Notes: generated from the letters alone by a model not told the origin. DNA of 64,000 nt from Campanula takesimana (GCA_026119855.1 JAOWBW010000387.1:372001-436000); one strand, 5' to 3'; counted from the stretch's first letter, positions 10,602 through 22,969 are shown. Made by a program: numbers and translations.

Positions 10602-12672
10602 TGTCGCGACCCCGAACCCCGCGGACCCGAGATCGCGAGCTGGACGTCGACTTAAAACCAAAACTGTGAAATACCGAAGTTAAAAATTCCATTTGATACG
10701 AAAAGGTGATGATCCAAAGTTTTACAAATCCAAGTTTGATAATAACCAAATACAACTATCATAAACTTCCACAATTTTATGCCCAACAGAATATAAATGT
10801 ACAATTCTTAATGACGTCATTGTTTGGTACAACTATCCCCAAAAGGTTACACATTTATATAATGTAAACCAACCTATAACAACTTTAACCAAAGGAATGT
10901 ATCCACACTCGACGTCCTCTTTCTCGTGATCAGCGAGACTAATCCTTAGTACCTGGGGGGGGGGGGTTAAGGAAAAACAAAGATAAAAGAAAGGGGGTGA
11001 GATAAATCTCAATAAGTTACTAATGCAACTACATGACATGCTATGATGCAATATACAATAATAAATCATAGCTAACACATAGCATTTATCACATAACAGA
11101 TAGCAGCGGAAATAAACACATAACAAAGGATATAGCCAAGGTTTTCCCAAACTGATATAACCAAATAAAGGTCGCTGCGCAGCTTCAATAATCAACCATC
11201 AACATCTTCATAATAGAATTAAAGCTGAAGAGAAATCCCCGGTACCGGAACAATAACCATAAGAGTGTCACAAAGGACAAGAACCATGCCACAAAGTCAT
11301 GCTCGGTAGCTAGATACATTCACAAAGGAAGCTAACTTATCTCTTCCAAGGCCAATCTGGAAAAGGGGTATAGTAAGGGCAAACAATGGTCAACATTATA
11401 ATGGACTTGGCTTTGCCATTATAATCTTTCCCATCGCCCGATGCAACAAATATGCCAGCTGGGCTTCCAAATAAATGCTAAGTAATAAATACTTGCTTAA
11501 TTAAACAACTTAAGGTTCCAAAGTAGGGAACCATTCCAAATAAATTACCACAAAGGTAAACCAATCCAAACAACACATCAAGGATCAACCACATTCCCAA
11601 AATGATACTTAATCAAATTCCATAACATATTTGTTCACAAAAGGATCAATTCCACTTAATAAAGTGTTCCACGGTGTTATCTTAAGTTAATTAGAAGAAG
11701 GAAACCTAAACTAGTTAAGCCAATAGCCTTAGACCAAGCAAAAGGGCAAAAATCCCAAGCGGGCGGGCGGGCATCTGGGTAGGGCAAGCGGGCGCTTGAA
11801 TGACCAGAAGGTCTGGCCATCAGAAAAGGGTATGTAGGCGGGCGCCTGGTCCAACCCAGGCGGGCGCCTGGTCTACGGGCTGGGAGGAATTCCCAGCTGG
11901 GTTCATCAAATTTCCTTACCATTTTCACAACTCTCTTAATCAAACACAACCAATAAGATCCTCAAGGTACCCAAATCATAACTAACTAACAAGGGGACCT
12001 TAACAACACCATTTATTAACCAAAACCAAGAATCAAACTCAACATTCATATCAATCACCATTTTTGACCATAAACTCAAATAAATTCCAAATAAATTCTA
12101 AACTCAACCAAACTTCAAATATAACACATCAAGCATTATATAAACATGATATGAACATTTTAGCATCAAAATGGGGGAAAAGTAACTTACCCGGATTTTC
12201 TCAAAGATGATGGATTTCAAATATTTTTAATTCTACGCGATCCTATCGACGATCTAAACAAGATTCATGTTTTAAGAAATGAGAAATAACAAGAAGAAGA
12301 TGAAGAAAATGAAGAGAGAAGGGAGAGAACAAATGTACCTTTCAATGGAAGGGAGAGAGAGAGTGCAGGGAATGGAGAGAGTGAGGGAGAAGATGAGGAG
12401 TAGGGAGGGAGTAGTTAAAATGATTTAAAAGATTTTACACTTAGGCCCCCTCCACTACACTACACACAAATACTTACACTCCCTACTAACAATTAAGACC
12501 CAACAATACTACACTAACCCAAATAAAATGCTAGGCATAAATTATTATAACACATAAAATGCACCCATATAAATATTTAAATAAATAATAATTTAAATAA
12601 ATAAATAAGCAAATAAATAAATAATAATTATTTATTACTAATAAAATAGAGCCTAGATTTCGGGTCGTGACA
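10602..12672 (-). repeat. Gypsy-1 3' LTR (2071 bp)
   Basis: It lies next to the polypurine tract at 12673. It differs from the 5' LTR (2052 bp) by scattered bases and by one extra 22-bp word unit in the GC-rich cassette. 10951-10967 is a run of G (CCTGGGGGGGGGG) typical of this LTR family. Confidence 0.95.
11767..11871. repeat. Four-word GC cassette in the Gypsy-1 3' LTR
   Basis: Words related to GCGGGCGC(C/T)TGG start at 11767, 11788, 11838 and 11860, giving spacings of 21, 50 and 22 bp. The surrounding LTR is AT-rich. Confidence 0.85.
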
Positions 12673-12692
12673 TTCACTCCCCCTTAAAGAAA
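12673..12692 (-). other. Polypurine tract of Gypsy-1
   Basis: Minus strand reads CTTTAAGGGGGAGTGAA directly before the LTR's TGTCACG. It is the plus-strand DNA primer site. Confidence 0.85.
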
Positions 12693-12706
12693 ATTCGACC
12701 CGAATT

Positions 12707-14310
12707 TTAACGAGACTTACCCGAATTAAAAAGCCACGGAAATTTCCTGTCGATCTCATCTCGGAGCTCCCACGTCGACTCCTCGATATTATGATTCCTC
12801 CAAAGAACTCTAACCAACGGAATGCTTTTGTTCCTCAACTCTTGAACTTTAGAATCTAAGATCCGAACCGGTCGTTCCTCATAAGTCATATCGGGCTCTA
12901 TATCCTCCGGTACCCTCGGTAACACGTGAGATGGATCATGAACATACTTCTGAAGCATAGAAACATGAAAGACGTTATGCAACCTGTCTAAGGATGACGG
13001 TAACGCGAGTCGATACGCAAGAAGTCCAACCTTTCCCAAAATCTCAAACGGGCCAATAAACCTCGGAGCCAATTTGCCTTTCTTCCCAAACCTACGAATA
13101 CCCACCTTCGGAGATACTTTCAGGAACATCAAATCACCGGTCTGAAAACTAAGATCTCGCCTTCGGTTATCTGCATAGCTCTTATGTCGACTCTGGGCTG
13201 TTTTCAATCGATCCCGGATAACTTTGACTTTCTCAACCGAATCCCGAAGCAAATCAATACCCAAAACTTTCGCTTCACCGACCTCGTCCCAACAGATAGG
13301 CGATCTACATTTCCTCCCATACAAAGCCTCATACGGTGCCATCTCGATACTAGCCTGATAACTGTTGTTGTAAGAGAACTCCACTAACGGTAAATGCGAA
13401 TCCCAAGAATCAGAAAAGTCTATCGAACACGCTCGCAACATATCCTCCAAAATCTGAATGGTCCTCTCGGATTGACCATCGGTCTGAGGATAAAAAGCCG
13501 TACTGAATCGCAAATCTGTACCCAAAGCTTCCTGAAACGCCTTCCAAAATCTAGAAGTAAACCTCGGGTCTCGATCTGACACAATGCTAACCGGAACCCC
13601 ATGCAATCTAACGATCTCATCGATATAAAGGGTCGCAAGCTTCTCCATCAAATATCTGATGTCAATAGGCAAGAAATGGGCACTCTTGGTCAATCTATCC
13701 ACTATTGCCCAAACACTGTCATACTTCTTACGGGTACGAGGTAGTCCCGTAACGAAATCCATAGTCACATGCTCCCATTTCCACTCGGGAATCTCTAACG
13801 GCTGAAGTAGTCCCGTGGGTCTCTGATGCTCGGCTTTGACCTGCTGACAAGTTAGACACTTCGAAACATACTCCTCTATTTCCCTTTTCATATTAATCCA
13901 CCAAAATTGTTGCTTCAAATCCTGATACATCTTCGTACTACCCGGATGAATAGTATATCTTGATTTGTGACCCTCATCTAAAACTTGCCTCTTTAATCCA
14001 CCAATATCGGGTACGCACAAACGACAACGAAAATTCAAAACTCCACTCGAACTCAAAGAAAAATCCTCAAAATTCTTTTCCTTCAATTTACCCATTATCT
14101 TCACCAACTCGGGATCTTCTTTCTGAGCTTCCTTTATCCTCTTAATTAGGGTCGGAGATACCCTAATATTCGCAAAAATAGCCCCATGTCTCGATTCACG
14201 AGGAGACCAATCTCGAACATCCTCAAGCATTTTCCATTCCCGAACCATCATCGAAGCCACATAAGACTTCCTACTAATCGCATCGGCAACCACGTTTGCT
14301 TTTCCCGGTG
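12707..14310 (-). pseudogene. Gypsy-1 integrase and chromodomain part of Pol (shifted frame)
   Basis: This is the integrase region of the polyprotein, which inserts the cDNA into chromosomes. In order it has the tail of the RNase H region (GKANVVADAISRKS), an HHCC zinc finger (HPGSTKMYQDL..CLTCQQVK), an integrase core with DFVTGLPRTRK, VSDRDPRF and the E-bearing PQTDGQSERT, the GPFEILGKVG region, and a C-terminal chromodomain-like end (EERPVRILD..VLWRNHNIEESTWE..KFPWLF). The HHCC and D,D,E residues are present. It is out of frame with the upstream RT/RNase H part because one base of a C/G run near 14308 seems lost. The chromodomain and sequence style place it in the Tekay/Del clade. Confidence 0.9.
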
Positions 14311-16746
14311 ATAAGAAATTGTACAATCGTAATCCTTCAACAATTCCATCCATCGGCGTTGCCTATTATTCAACTCTTTCTGGGAGAAAAGGTATTTCAA
14401 ACTCTTGTGATCGGTAAAAATCTCAAACTTCGCTCCATAAAGGTAGTGCTTCCATTTGTGCAACGCAAAGACTATCGCCGCCAACTCCATATCATGAGTC
14501 GGGTAATTCTGTTCACTCGGGCTCAACTTCCTTGAAGCATAAGCAATTACTTTCCCATTCTGCATCAACACACAACCCAAACCCTCTTTCGAAGCATCAC
14601 TGTAAATCACTAGGCCATCGCTCCTATTAGGCAAAGTCAAGATCGGTGCGGTAGTCAACCTCTTCTTCAATTCCTCGAAACTCTTGTCACATTTCTCGGT
14701 CCACACAAACGGGACATTCTTCCTGGTCAACTGAGTCATCGGAGTAGCGATCCTCGAAAACCCCTCAATAAATCTTCGGTAATACCCGGCCAAACCCAGA
14801 AAGCTACGAATCTCGGTCACTGACTCGGGTCTCTTCCAATCCACTATGGCCTCTATCTTAGAAGGATCCACAGAAATACCGTCTTTAGAAATCACATGGC
14901 CCAGAAATGACACTTTCTCGAGCCAAAATTCGCATTTACTAAACTTCGCAAACAATTTCTCCCTCGCAAGAACGGATAAAACTGTCCTCAAGTGTTGCTC
15001 GTGCTCCTCTCGGGATTTAGAGTAGACGAGTATATCATCAATAAAGACCACCACGAACGAATCAAGATAAGGATGTAAAACCCGGTTCATGAAATCCATA
15101 AACACGGCCTGCGCGTTAGTCAACCCAAACGGCATAACCAAGAATTCATAATGACCATACCGAGTGCGAAAGGCAGTCTTCGGAACATCTTCCGATCGAA
15201 TCTTCAACTGATGGTACCCACTCCTCAAATCAAGTTTAGAAAACACAACGGACCCTTGAAGCTGATCAAACAAATCATCAATGTGAGGTAGAGGATACTT
15301 GTTTTTCACCGTAACCTGATTCAACTTTCTGTAATCGATGCACAATCTCAAGGAACCGTCTTTCTTCCGTACAAATAAAATCGGTGCTCCCCACGGGGAA
15401 ACACTAGGGCGTATAAACCCTCGATCAAGCAACTCTTGCAATTGAACCTTTAGTTCCTTCAACTCTGCGGGAGCCAACCTATAAGGTGCTTTCGAAATTG
15501 GAGCTGTACCCGGCAAAAGGTCTATACAAAACTCAATCTCACGATCGGGCGGCATATCATACTCGGTAGAGAAAACATCGGGAAATTCCTGAACTACCTG
15601 AACACTATCCAAACTAGGAGATTCCTTCCTAGTATCAAGAACACTAGCCAAATACCCCTCACAACCACTATGCAAAAATTTTCTCGCTTTCAAATAAGAA
15701 ATTAAGCGAACCTTTCTACTCAGAGGACTAGCCTCAAACACAAATTTAGGCACATCGGGAATAGAAAAAGTAACAGTTTTCTTACGGCAATCAATGGAAG
15801 CATGAAACTTGCTCAACCAGTCCATACCCAAAATGACATCAAAGTCTTGGATAGGAAGAACTACCAAATCCGCACAAAGGACATGACCACAAATAACCAC
15901 ATCACAAGCACGGAAGACTCGATCAGAAACCAAGCATTCTCCTATAGGGGTCGACACCGCTAGCACATACGGTAAAGACTCGAATGCAACATTTAACATG
16001 GAAGCAAATTGCACAGAAATGTATGAATGAGATGATCCTGGATCTACTAACGCTCGTGCGCTCACATCAGACACAGAAACAATACCTCCAATAACCGAAG
16101 GATCATCGGTCGCCTGTTGTTGATTCATGGCATATATCTTTCCTTGAACTTTGGGCTTCCCAGCGGCATCCCTTTTCTGACCCTGATTAGTACCAACCCC
16201 TGACCCGGATGACTGACCTCGGTGCCTCGTGCAATCTCTCGCAAAGTGCCCCATTTCACCACAATTGGTACACTTGCCTTGCTTTTTCCAACACCTATCC
16301 TCCGTATGCCCTACCCTCTGACAAAAGGTATAAGGCTTCCTATTCTGAATCCCCGGAGTAGTACCCGGATTCCTCGGTGTGGTTTTCCCCTTAAACTGAG
16401 ATGATGTTCCCGGGTTACCTCGGTTGTCGGAACGGTGTTGCGGTTGAGATTTAGCATGGCTTCCCGGTTTACCCGTACCCCCAACCTCGGTTTTCCTTTT
16501 GTGCTCCCCAATATCTTGCTCTATCAAGTAGGCTCGGTCTACCGCATCTTGGAAGGTCACAATCCGTTGGGCAATAAGTTGAGTACGGATGGAGGTCTTC
16601 AATCCCCGAATGAACCTCATAGCTTTTTGTTCCTCGGTCCTCACCAAATAGTCACAATACCGGGCTAATTTTGTGAACTTAGCCGAGTACTGTGCTATAG
16701 ACAACAAACCTTGCTCCTGGTTGAGCAGCTCGATCTCCTTTCGGTT
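14248..16746 (-). pseudogene. Gypsy-1 Gag C-term, protease, reverse transcriptase and RNase H
   Basis: The frame continues from the gag N-terminus after a TAA codon. In order it has the gag matrix-like tail (SAKFTKLARYCDYL), a CCHC zinc knuckle (CTNCGEMGHFARDC), the aspartic protease (ALVDPGSSHSYIS), and reverse transcriptase with FVRKKDGSLRLCIDYRKL, FSKLDLRSGYHQ, VMPFGLTNA and the catalytic FIDDILVYS. RNase H follows (IYSDASKEGLGCVL, DMELAAIVFALHKWK, FTDHKSLKYL). The last ~20 residues before 14248 are out-of-frame read-through past the one-base shift at about 14308. All key catalytic aspartates are present. Without the two lesions it would be one polyprotein with its neighbours. Confidence 0.92.
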
Positions 16747-17187
16747 TTAATCAACAACCGGAATGAAATGTTCCTTGAATTTGCGCACAAACAACTCCCA
16801 CGCATACACCGTGTGAGTATCATCCCAACTAGCTTTAACACCCTTCCAACAATGCTCGGCGGCTCCCACAAGCTTGTAAGCCGTGAACCGGACCTTGTCC
16901 TCATCCGTGCAACCAAATACCTCATAAATCTTCTCCATCGACTCAATCCACAACTCAGCTTTCCGAACATCGGGTTCCCCATTGAATTCGACCGGTTTTA
17001 GTTTGAGAAATTGCTCCAATCCATAGCGGGGTGGTGCTTGTTCTACCCTCGGACCTTGATCATGTATGGCCTTCATGGCCGCCTCGAACATGCCTTGAAA
17101 CATAGCACGTGCTTCTTCCCTTGTGTCATTCTGATTCTGTGCCCCACTAGTACCTCCTCTGGTTCTTCTTCCAGACATTGGAAACAA
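16747..17187 (-). pseudogene. Gypsy-1 Gag N-terminal part
   Basis: It starts at an ATG about 100 bp past the primer-binding site (MFPMSGRRTRGG). It contains a Retrotrans_gag-type segment with FNGEPDVRKAELWIESMEKI, FTAYKLVGAAEHCWK and WELFVRKFKEHFIP. The frame closes at TAA 16747-16749, where related elements normally have a coding triplet, and resumes in the same frame downstream. The TAA would block translation of the rest of the polyprotein. Confidence 0.9.
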
Positions 17188-17284
17188 TTACATGCATAAA
17201 ACATCAACCGTTACTCACTCCGAACACAACCACCCTCCTAGGTCATACTAGTCCACCTAGACTTATACTTAGAGCTAAACCATA

Positions 17285-17296
17285 GCTCTGATACCA
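17285..17296 (-). other. Primer-binding site of Gypsy-1 (initiator-Met tRNA)
   Basis: Minus strand reads TGGTATCAGAGC, the standard plant initiator-Met primer site, two bases inside the 5' LTR end. Confidence 0.95.
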
Positions 17297-17298
17297 AC

Positions 17299-19350
17299 TG
17301 TCGCGACCCCGAACCCCGCGGGCCCGAGATCGCGAGCTGGACGTCGACTTAAAACCAAAACTGTGAAATACCGAAGTTAAAAATTCCATTTGATACCAAA
17401 AGGTGATGATCCAAAGTTTTACAAATCCAAATTTGATAATAACCAAATACAACTATCATAAACTTCCACAAGTTTATGCCCAACAGAATATAAATGTACA
17501 ATTCTTAATGACGTCATTGTTTGGTACAACTATCCCCAAAAGGTTACACATTTATATAATGTAAACCAACCTATAACAACTTTCCCCAAAGGAATGTATC
17601 CACACTCGACGTCCTCTTTCTCGTGATCAGCGAGACTAATCCTTAGCACCTGGGGGGGGGGTTTAAGGAAAAACAAAGATAAAAGAAAGGGGGTGAGATA
17701 AATCTCAATAATTTACTAATGCAACTACATGACATGCTATGATGCAATATACAATAATAAATCATAGCTAACACATAGCATTTATCACATAACAGATAGC
17801 AGCGGAAATAAACACATAACAAAGGATATAGCCAAGGTTTTTCCAAACTGATATAACCAAATAAAGGTCGCTGCGCAGCTTCAATAATCAACCATCAACA
17901 TCTTCATAATAGCATTAAAGCTGAAGAGAAATCCCCGGTACCGGAACAATAACCATAAGAGTGTCACAAAGGACAAGAACCATGCCACAAAGTCATGCTC
18001 GGTAGCTAGATACATTCACAAAGGAAGCTAACTTATCTCTTCCAAGGCCAATCTGGAAAAGGGGTATAGTAAGGGCAAACAATGGTCAACATTATAATGG
18101 ACTTGGCTTTTCCATTATAATCTTTCCCATCGCCCGATGCAACAAATATGCTAGCTGGGCTTCCAAATAAATGCTAAGTAATAAATACTAGCTTAATTAA
18201 ACAACTTAAGGTTCCAAAGTAGGGAACCATTCCAAATAAATTACCACAAAGGTAAACCAATCCAAACAACACATCAAGGATCAACCACATTCCCAAAATG
18301 ATACTTAATCAAATTCCATAACATATTTGTTCACAAAAGGATCAATTCCACTTAATAAAGTGTTCCACGGTGTTATCTTAAGTTAATTAGAAGAAGGAAA
18401 CCTAAACTAGTTAAGCCAATAGCCTTAGACCAAGCAAAAGGGTAAAAATCCCAAGCAGGCGGGGGGCGGGCGCCTGGGTAGGGGCGAGCGGGCGCTTGAA
18501 TGACCAGAAGGTCTGGCCATCAGAAAAGGGTATGTAGGCGGGCGCCTGGTCTACGGGCTGGGAGGAATTCCCAGCTGGGTTCATCAAATTTCCTTACCAT
18601 TTTCACAACTCTCTTAATCAAACACAACCAATAAGATCCTCAAGGTACCCAAATCATAACTAACTAACAAGTGGACCTTAACAACACCATTTATTAACCA
18701 AAACCAAGAATCAAACTCAACATTCATATCAATCACCATTTTTGACCATAAACTCAAATAAATTCCAAATAAATTCTAAACTCAACCAAACTTCAAATAT
18801 AACACATCAAGCATTATATAAACATGATATGAACATTTTAGCATCAAAATGGGGGAAAAGTAACTTACCCGGATTTTCTCAAAGATGATGGATTTCAAAT
18901 ATTTTTGATTCTACGCGATCCTATCGACGATCTAAACAAGATTCATGTTTTAATAAATGAGAAATAACAAGAAGAAGATGAAGAAAATGAAGAGAGAAGG
19001 GAGAGAAGAAATTTACCTTTCAATGGAAGGGAGAGAGAGAGTGCAGGGAATGGAGAGAGTGAGGGAGAAGATGAGGAGTAGGGAGGGAGTAGTTAAAATG
19101 ATTTAAAAGATTTGACACTTAGGCCCCCTCCACTACACTACACACAAATACTTACACTCCCTACTAACAATTAAGACCCAACAATACTACACTAACCCAA
19201 ATAAAATGCTAGGCATAAATTATTATAACACATAAAATGCACCCATATAAATATTTAAATAAATAATAATTTAAATAAATAAATAAGCAAATAAATAAAT
19301 AATAATTATTTATTACTAATAAAATAGAGCCTAGATTTCGGGTCGTGACA
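17299..19350 (-). repeat. Gypsy-1 5' LTR (2052 bp)
   Basis: Nearly identical to 10602-12672. It lacks the fourth word of the GC cassette and has a different first word. Its TGTCACG start abuts the CCAAC duplication at 19351. Confidence 0.95.
18466..18549. repeat. Three-word GC cassette in the Gypsy-1 5' LTR
   Basis: Words start at 18466 (GCGGGCGCCTGG), 18488 (GCGGGCGCTT) and 18538 (GCGGGCGCCTGG), spacings 22 and 50 bp. The fourth word seen in the 3' LTR is absent, as an exact 22-bp deletion or insertion. Confidence 0.85.
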
Positions 19351-19362
19351 CCAACACTAACA

Positions 19363-19725
19363 GTTGTAGGTCCTTGGCCTTATTTTAGCTCTGGATTCAA
19401 TTTCCATCTTGTAACATTCTCTTTGAGCTTGTCGGCACGCTTGGAGCGTATCAATCTTCTTTTCGTAGTATTCTTCTTGCATGAATATGAATTTTTGAAA
19501 TGCATTGATTTCCTCTTCTCGGGCTAGTAATTGACTTTGGAGGGATTTGACTTCTCTTTCAAAAAATTCCTTTTGTGTCCTTAGGTGAGTCATGAATTCC
19601 CCTTCTATCTACCTTTTAAAGCGTACGTATAAAACCATAGCGTATACCTCAAAGAGTTGACCCAATTGTCCTTCTAGTCGAGCTTTGAGGTCGTTGAGTT
19701 CTTGCGTAAACCTGGCGTCTGACAT
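19363..19725 (-). pseudogene. Element B gag N-terminus, truncated
   Basis: It starts at ATG 19725 (MSDARFTQELNDLKARLEG) and reads through about 120 codons of charged, glutamine/glutamate-rich coiled coil (REVKSLQSQLLAREEEIN). One in-frame TAG sits near 19611, after FKR. The reading frame is lost at 19362 where the Copia LTR begins. No domain beyond a coiled coil is visible. Position after the leader and primer site, and similarity of layout to the element C gag N-terminus, support a gag call. Confidence 0.55.
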
Positions 19726-19869
19726 TGTGTTGGGAGTGTGGAGCTACTTTGCTAATTCGGACTGTACTGAGGTTCGGAAATCGTGTCAAATCCAGGCTGG
19801 GGTCCCAACAAGTCGGTTTTTATGGGTTTCAAATTGACCAAACGGGCAGAAACACATTCAGAGGGAAGA

Positions 19870-19909
19870 TGTCTTGTACGAGACATAGATGCCTCGTACG
19901 AGGCATCCT
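19870..19909. repeat. CGTACGAG palindromic word pair
   Basis: Two words, TCTTGTACGAGA and GCCTCGTACGAGGC, have GTAC cores 20 bp apart. The second is a perfect 14-bp palindrome. Confidence 0.8.
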
Positions 19910-20994
19910 GCCTGACAGTCAGAATAATAGATTTTAATCCTATTTGCTGGTCGGACGGAAATTAATCCATTTTGAGAGTTACAACCTAGTTCGTCCTGGA
20001 ACAGTGGATTCTGTCACCCTAGAATATGAGCCCCTTGTTTTTCACCTGTATTGCACTCTCCCAAACGGACAATTTAGCAAATGTCCCATATTCTCATCGG
20101 AATCCACCATTCAATTTAGCCAAACCTAAGTGATTCCGTAATTATTTTGCACTTTGTTAAACAACACTTTATGCAATCAAACCTTATGAATTCTTGTAAG
20201 GGACAACTGAAAGAGTCTTTGTCAAACGTAGGATCTTGACGGCAAAAGAGACTAGACTCGAATCCTCGTAGAAAAATTCTCAATTTTTCCATCGCAATTC
20301 CTTGTCTAACAATTTTTACCGAAGGGACATTCGTCAAGAATTCATAAAGGGAGGATTATAGATTGTAGAAGAAGCGTTATCCTGGGCAAAGATTAAAACA
20401 ATCCTAAGAATCGAACCGACCGGTCTCAAGGAGTGTCCTATTGACTATTATGTATGGATGAGTTTGATGCAGGGCTTACGGCTAAGGCTCCCCATGGGCA
20501 CGATCATAGGAGCGTGGCATGGAGTGGGTATACCATCTTTGGAGAGACCGGAAAGGAAGTGCTGACCAACATCCGTCCTCCGATTGGGACCCAGGTTTAT
20601 AGGGTATGTAGTGCAACTAATCTACATGTGTGCACGTGTGTGAGAGTCAAGTTCTAGGTGTCAAGGGGAAATTAGAAAGTTTTTTTTGAAAACAAAACAA
20701 AAACATGCAATGGCCGGGCAAAGTGGCTGCCTACATTTCCCTCTTGTGGAGAAACTCAGGCCTTCGTAGTTCACACATAAAGCATAACATAAGTAAAGCA
20801 GAGAAATTTCTAGTTTGTAAATGCTCTTGCAAAAGAAAGGTTAGCTTCATGATACATGGGGGGTTTCTTTGTCGTTAGGAAGGTCCTAAGACTCAGAAAT
20901 AGGGGATGACAGATATGGAACTCTGTTTACGTGTTTGAACCAGACGTAAATCCCTTTTTCAAACCAGAAGAACCAGACTGTCAGTTAGAGAAGA

Positions 20995-21035
20995 GATGCC
21001 TCGTACGAGACATCGATGCCTCGTACAAGGTATCC
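20995..21035. repeat. CGTACGAG palindromic word pair
   Basis: GATGCCTCGTACGAGACATC is followed by GATGCCTCGTACAAGG, cores 20 bp apart. It is the same word type as at 19870 and 34020. Confidence 0.8.
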
Positions 21036-21119
21036 CCTTCTGGGAGCAGAAACAGTACATATTTCACAGAATTTTAAGAACTATGATGATTTTTTCAACA
21101 CAATTCTAACCCTCTTAGT

Positions 21120-21137
21120 ACGATTCATGCCCAGCGG
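21120..21137 (-). other. Primer-binding site of element B
   Basis: Minus strand reads TGGTGACTCCGCTGGGCA next to the LTR end CTCACA. It is of the same type as in elements A and C. Confidence 0.75.
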
Positions 21138-21846
21138 AGTCACCACTGTGAGCACGCGTCCTTTTTCGGGCCGTTTTGGGTTGGTTTGATTGTAAGGACT
21201 TGATTGTTACTCGATTTGTTGTCAGTCGCCACCATGTTTAACGGAACACGGACCGTGAGATCTTGGATTCGAGGGTTAAGTTATGGATTGGGAAGGTCAA
21301 GGAGCACCCAATGCACCCAATCGAGGATTGGTATTGCTACGAAAACATCATCATCATCATAAAATTATGCGAAATAGGTACAAAGAGATCCAAATAAATA
21401 ATTTCTTATTTATTTGGAATGTCGGATCATATGCTTCGAGACTATTTCCATGGATTGGAGAGGCTCTAGGGTGATCCTTTTGATATAATTACACCACTTC
21501 AAAGCAAATAATGAGATGAGAAGAGAGAAAACAAAGGAGTTACCTAAGCGTTCTTCAAGAATCCTATGGATGGCCTTGACAAAAGGCCTTGATGATCCAA
21601 AAGCATGACTCAAATTGTGTTATCCCTTGATCAATTTCGTGGGTTGCCTTTGCAAGGCTGATATCAGAGTGTTTGAGGTGATTGAACGCTTGGTAGAGAG
21701 TCATCAATTCAACATTTTAACGTTTGGTTCTTTTTGGTTCACGAACCCCTTATTTATATGATTTCTTGACTTAGGGACCAAGAGAAGGGGTTATTTATGG
21801 ATAGGAATCAAAGACTTGATTCCCAAGGAGTTGTTTTTGGACTCTC
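21138..21846 (-). repeat. Element B 5' LTR, distal part
   Basis: Ends at the primer-binding site. A minus-strand TATA-like sequence (CATATAAATAAG) lies at about 21749-21760. The LTR continues at 33920 beyond element C, and CTCTC at 21842-21846 is the left target duplication of C. Confidence 0.8.
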
Positions 21847-22969
21847 TGTGAATACGTATGTTTGAATTTGAGATATTCATTGCAACATTAAAATTATGAG
21901 AGTCGCCACGCCGTTTTAATTAAAGCCAAAACATTGAAAAAAGCATGTTAATGGGTTCGGGGGTCAAATTACAATAAGAGAAGAATATTTACGTTATCAC
22001 ACCTATTGCCCGAATTGATCGGTCTTTCTATCATGATGCGGTGTATGTAGTGTGTTAGTGATTGAGACCGGATCCGAAGATTGCCTACGTTCCTCTCAAT
22101 GTGAGAAGCTCAGGTCAGCGTAGTTCGAGGAGAATTTAGAATAGGCAGAAGAATCGGGATCATGCATAATGATGGGGCAAATTACCTAAAGATTAGGGTT
22201 TAGAAGTAGTTCCTAGATCATGTTCGGGTTGATGAACCCTAGATCATCATCGGCTATAAAATAACATGTAAACATGAAGATCACAACCCTAAATATAGCA
22301 TAAATAAGGTTTTAATCTATGAACATGAAGAACATCTTATGAACATATGAATGTCATGAAGAAACTATGAATAAAGATGTTAGGAACATGAATATTATGA
22401 AGAACACATGAATAAACATATTAAAAATATGAATATTATGGATCTAAACTAATAATATGACAAGAACATGAAGAAAAAGTTAGAAAACTTACCTTTGTTG
22501 GCAAGAAATAACCTTGGATCTTCTTGGGATTCTTGAGAGTGTTTTTGGAGGCTTGAATGACTTGATTTGGGAGCAAAATCGTCACTTGTGAGCTCTAAAA
22601 TTCGGATCCTAAACCAATAGGCTGAGATTGGTTTATATAGTAAACAAAGGGGGAGATCCAACGGCTGAGATCTGAAGGAGCGAGGTTGGCCGCATGGCCA
22701 AGATGGCTAGGTACGAAAGTGGCCGCGTGGCCAAGATGGCTAGGTATGAAAGTGGCCGCGTGGCCATCGTTGCGCGCTGACGTGAAATTCAAGCTAGGGT
22801 TTTACTGTTCATACAAGGCAACCCTAAATGTCCATATTTAATGTTTTCTAGAACATTGAGCTATTTTTGGGAAACCGGGACAAGTCTTTGTAAGGTTTTT
22901 TAATTACTATAAAGTTTTCGTAATTTGGGAAAACCCTAATAAACTCATTTTCAGGATCGGGTACTAACA
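21847..22969 (-). repeat. Element C 3' LTR (1123 bp)
   Basis: A minus-strand TATA box (CTATATAAACC) lies at 22630-22640. Upstream of it, in element sense, are three copies of a 33-bp unit carrying GGCCGC(A/G)TGGCC at 22687-22766. The right LTR has two. One hairpin motif copy is at 22081-22127. Confidence 0.93.
22687..22766. repeat. 33-bp tandem unit with GGCCGCGTGGCC palindrome, three words
   Basis: Words start at 22687, 22720 and 22753. Each unit is TGGCCGC(A/G)TGGCC followed by AAGATGGCTAGGTA(C/T)GAAAG. Confidence 0.9.

Larger units (their letters stand above)
10602..19350 (-). mobile_element. Gypsy-1: complete Tekay/Del-type chromovirus with TSD CCAAC
   Basis: A full-length element of 8749 bp in minus orientation. 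Target duplications CCAAC flank it at 10597-10601 and 19351-19355. Both LTRs run from TGTCACGACCC to GGGGTCGCGACA when read on the minus strand. The primer-binding site complements initiator-Met tRNA. Gag, protease, reverse transcriptase, RNase H, integrase and a C-terminal chromodomain-like region are in order. Only two clear lesions were seen in the coding region, a TAA at 16747-16749 and a one-base shift near 14308, so the insertion is young. Confidence 0.95.
19726..21119 (-). other. Element B leader
   Basis: No gene is supported. It holds two palindromic word pairs built on CGTACGAG (about 19870-19909 and 20995-21035) and one copy of the recurrent hairpin motif (20726-20772). Confidence 0.6.

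Noticed and set aside
11951..12660. Microsatellite-like AAATAA runs as a separate repeat
   Set aside because: They recur at the same place in all Tekay LTRs here and are part of the LTR.
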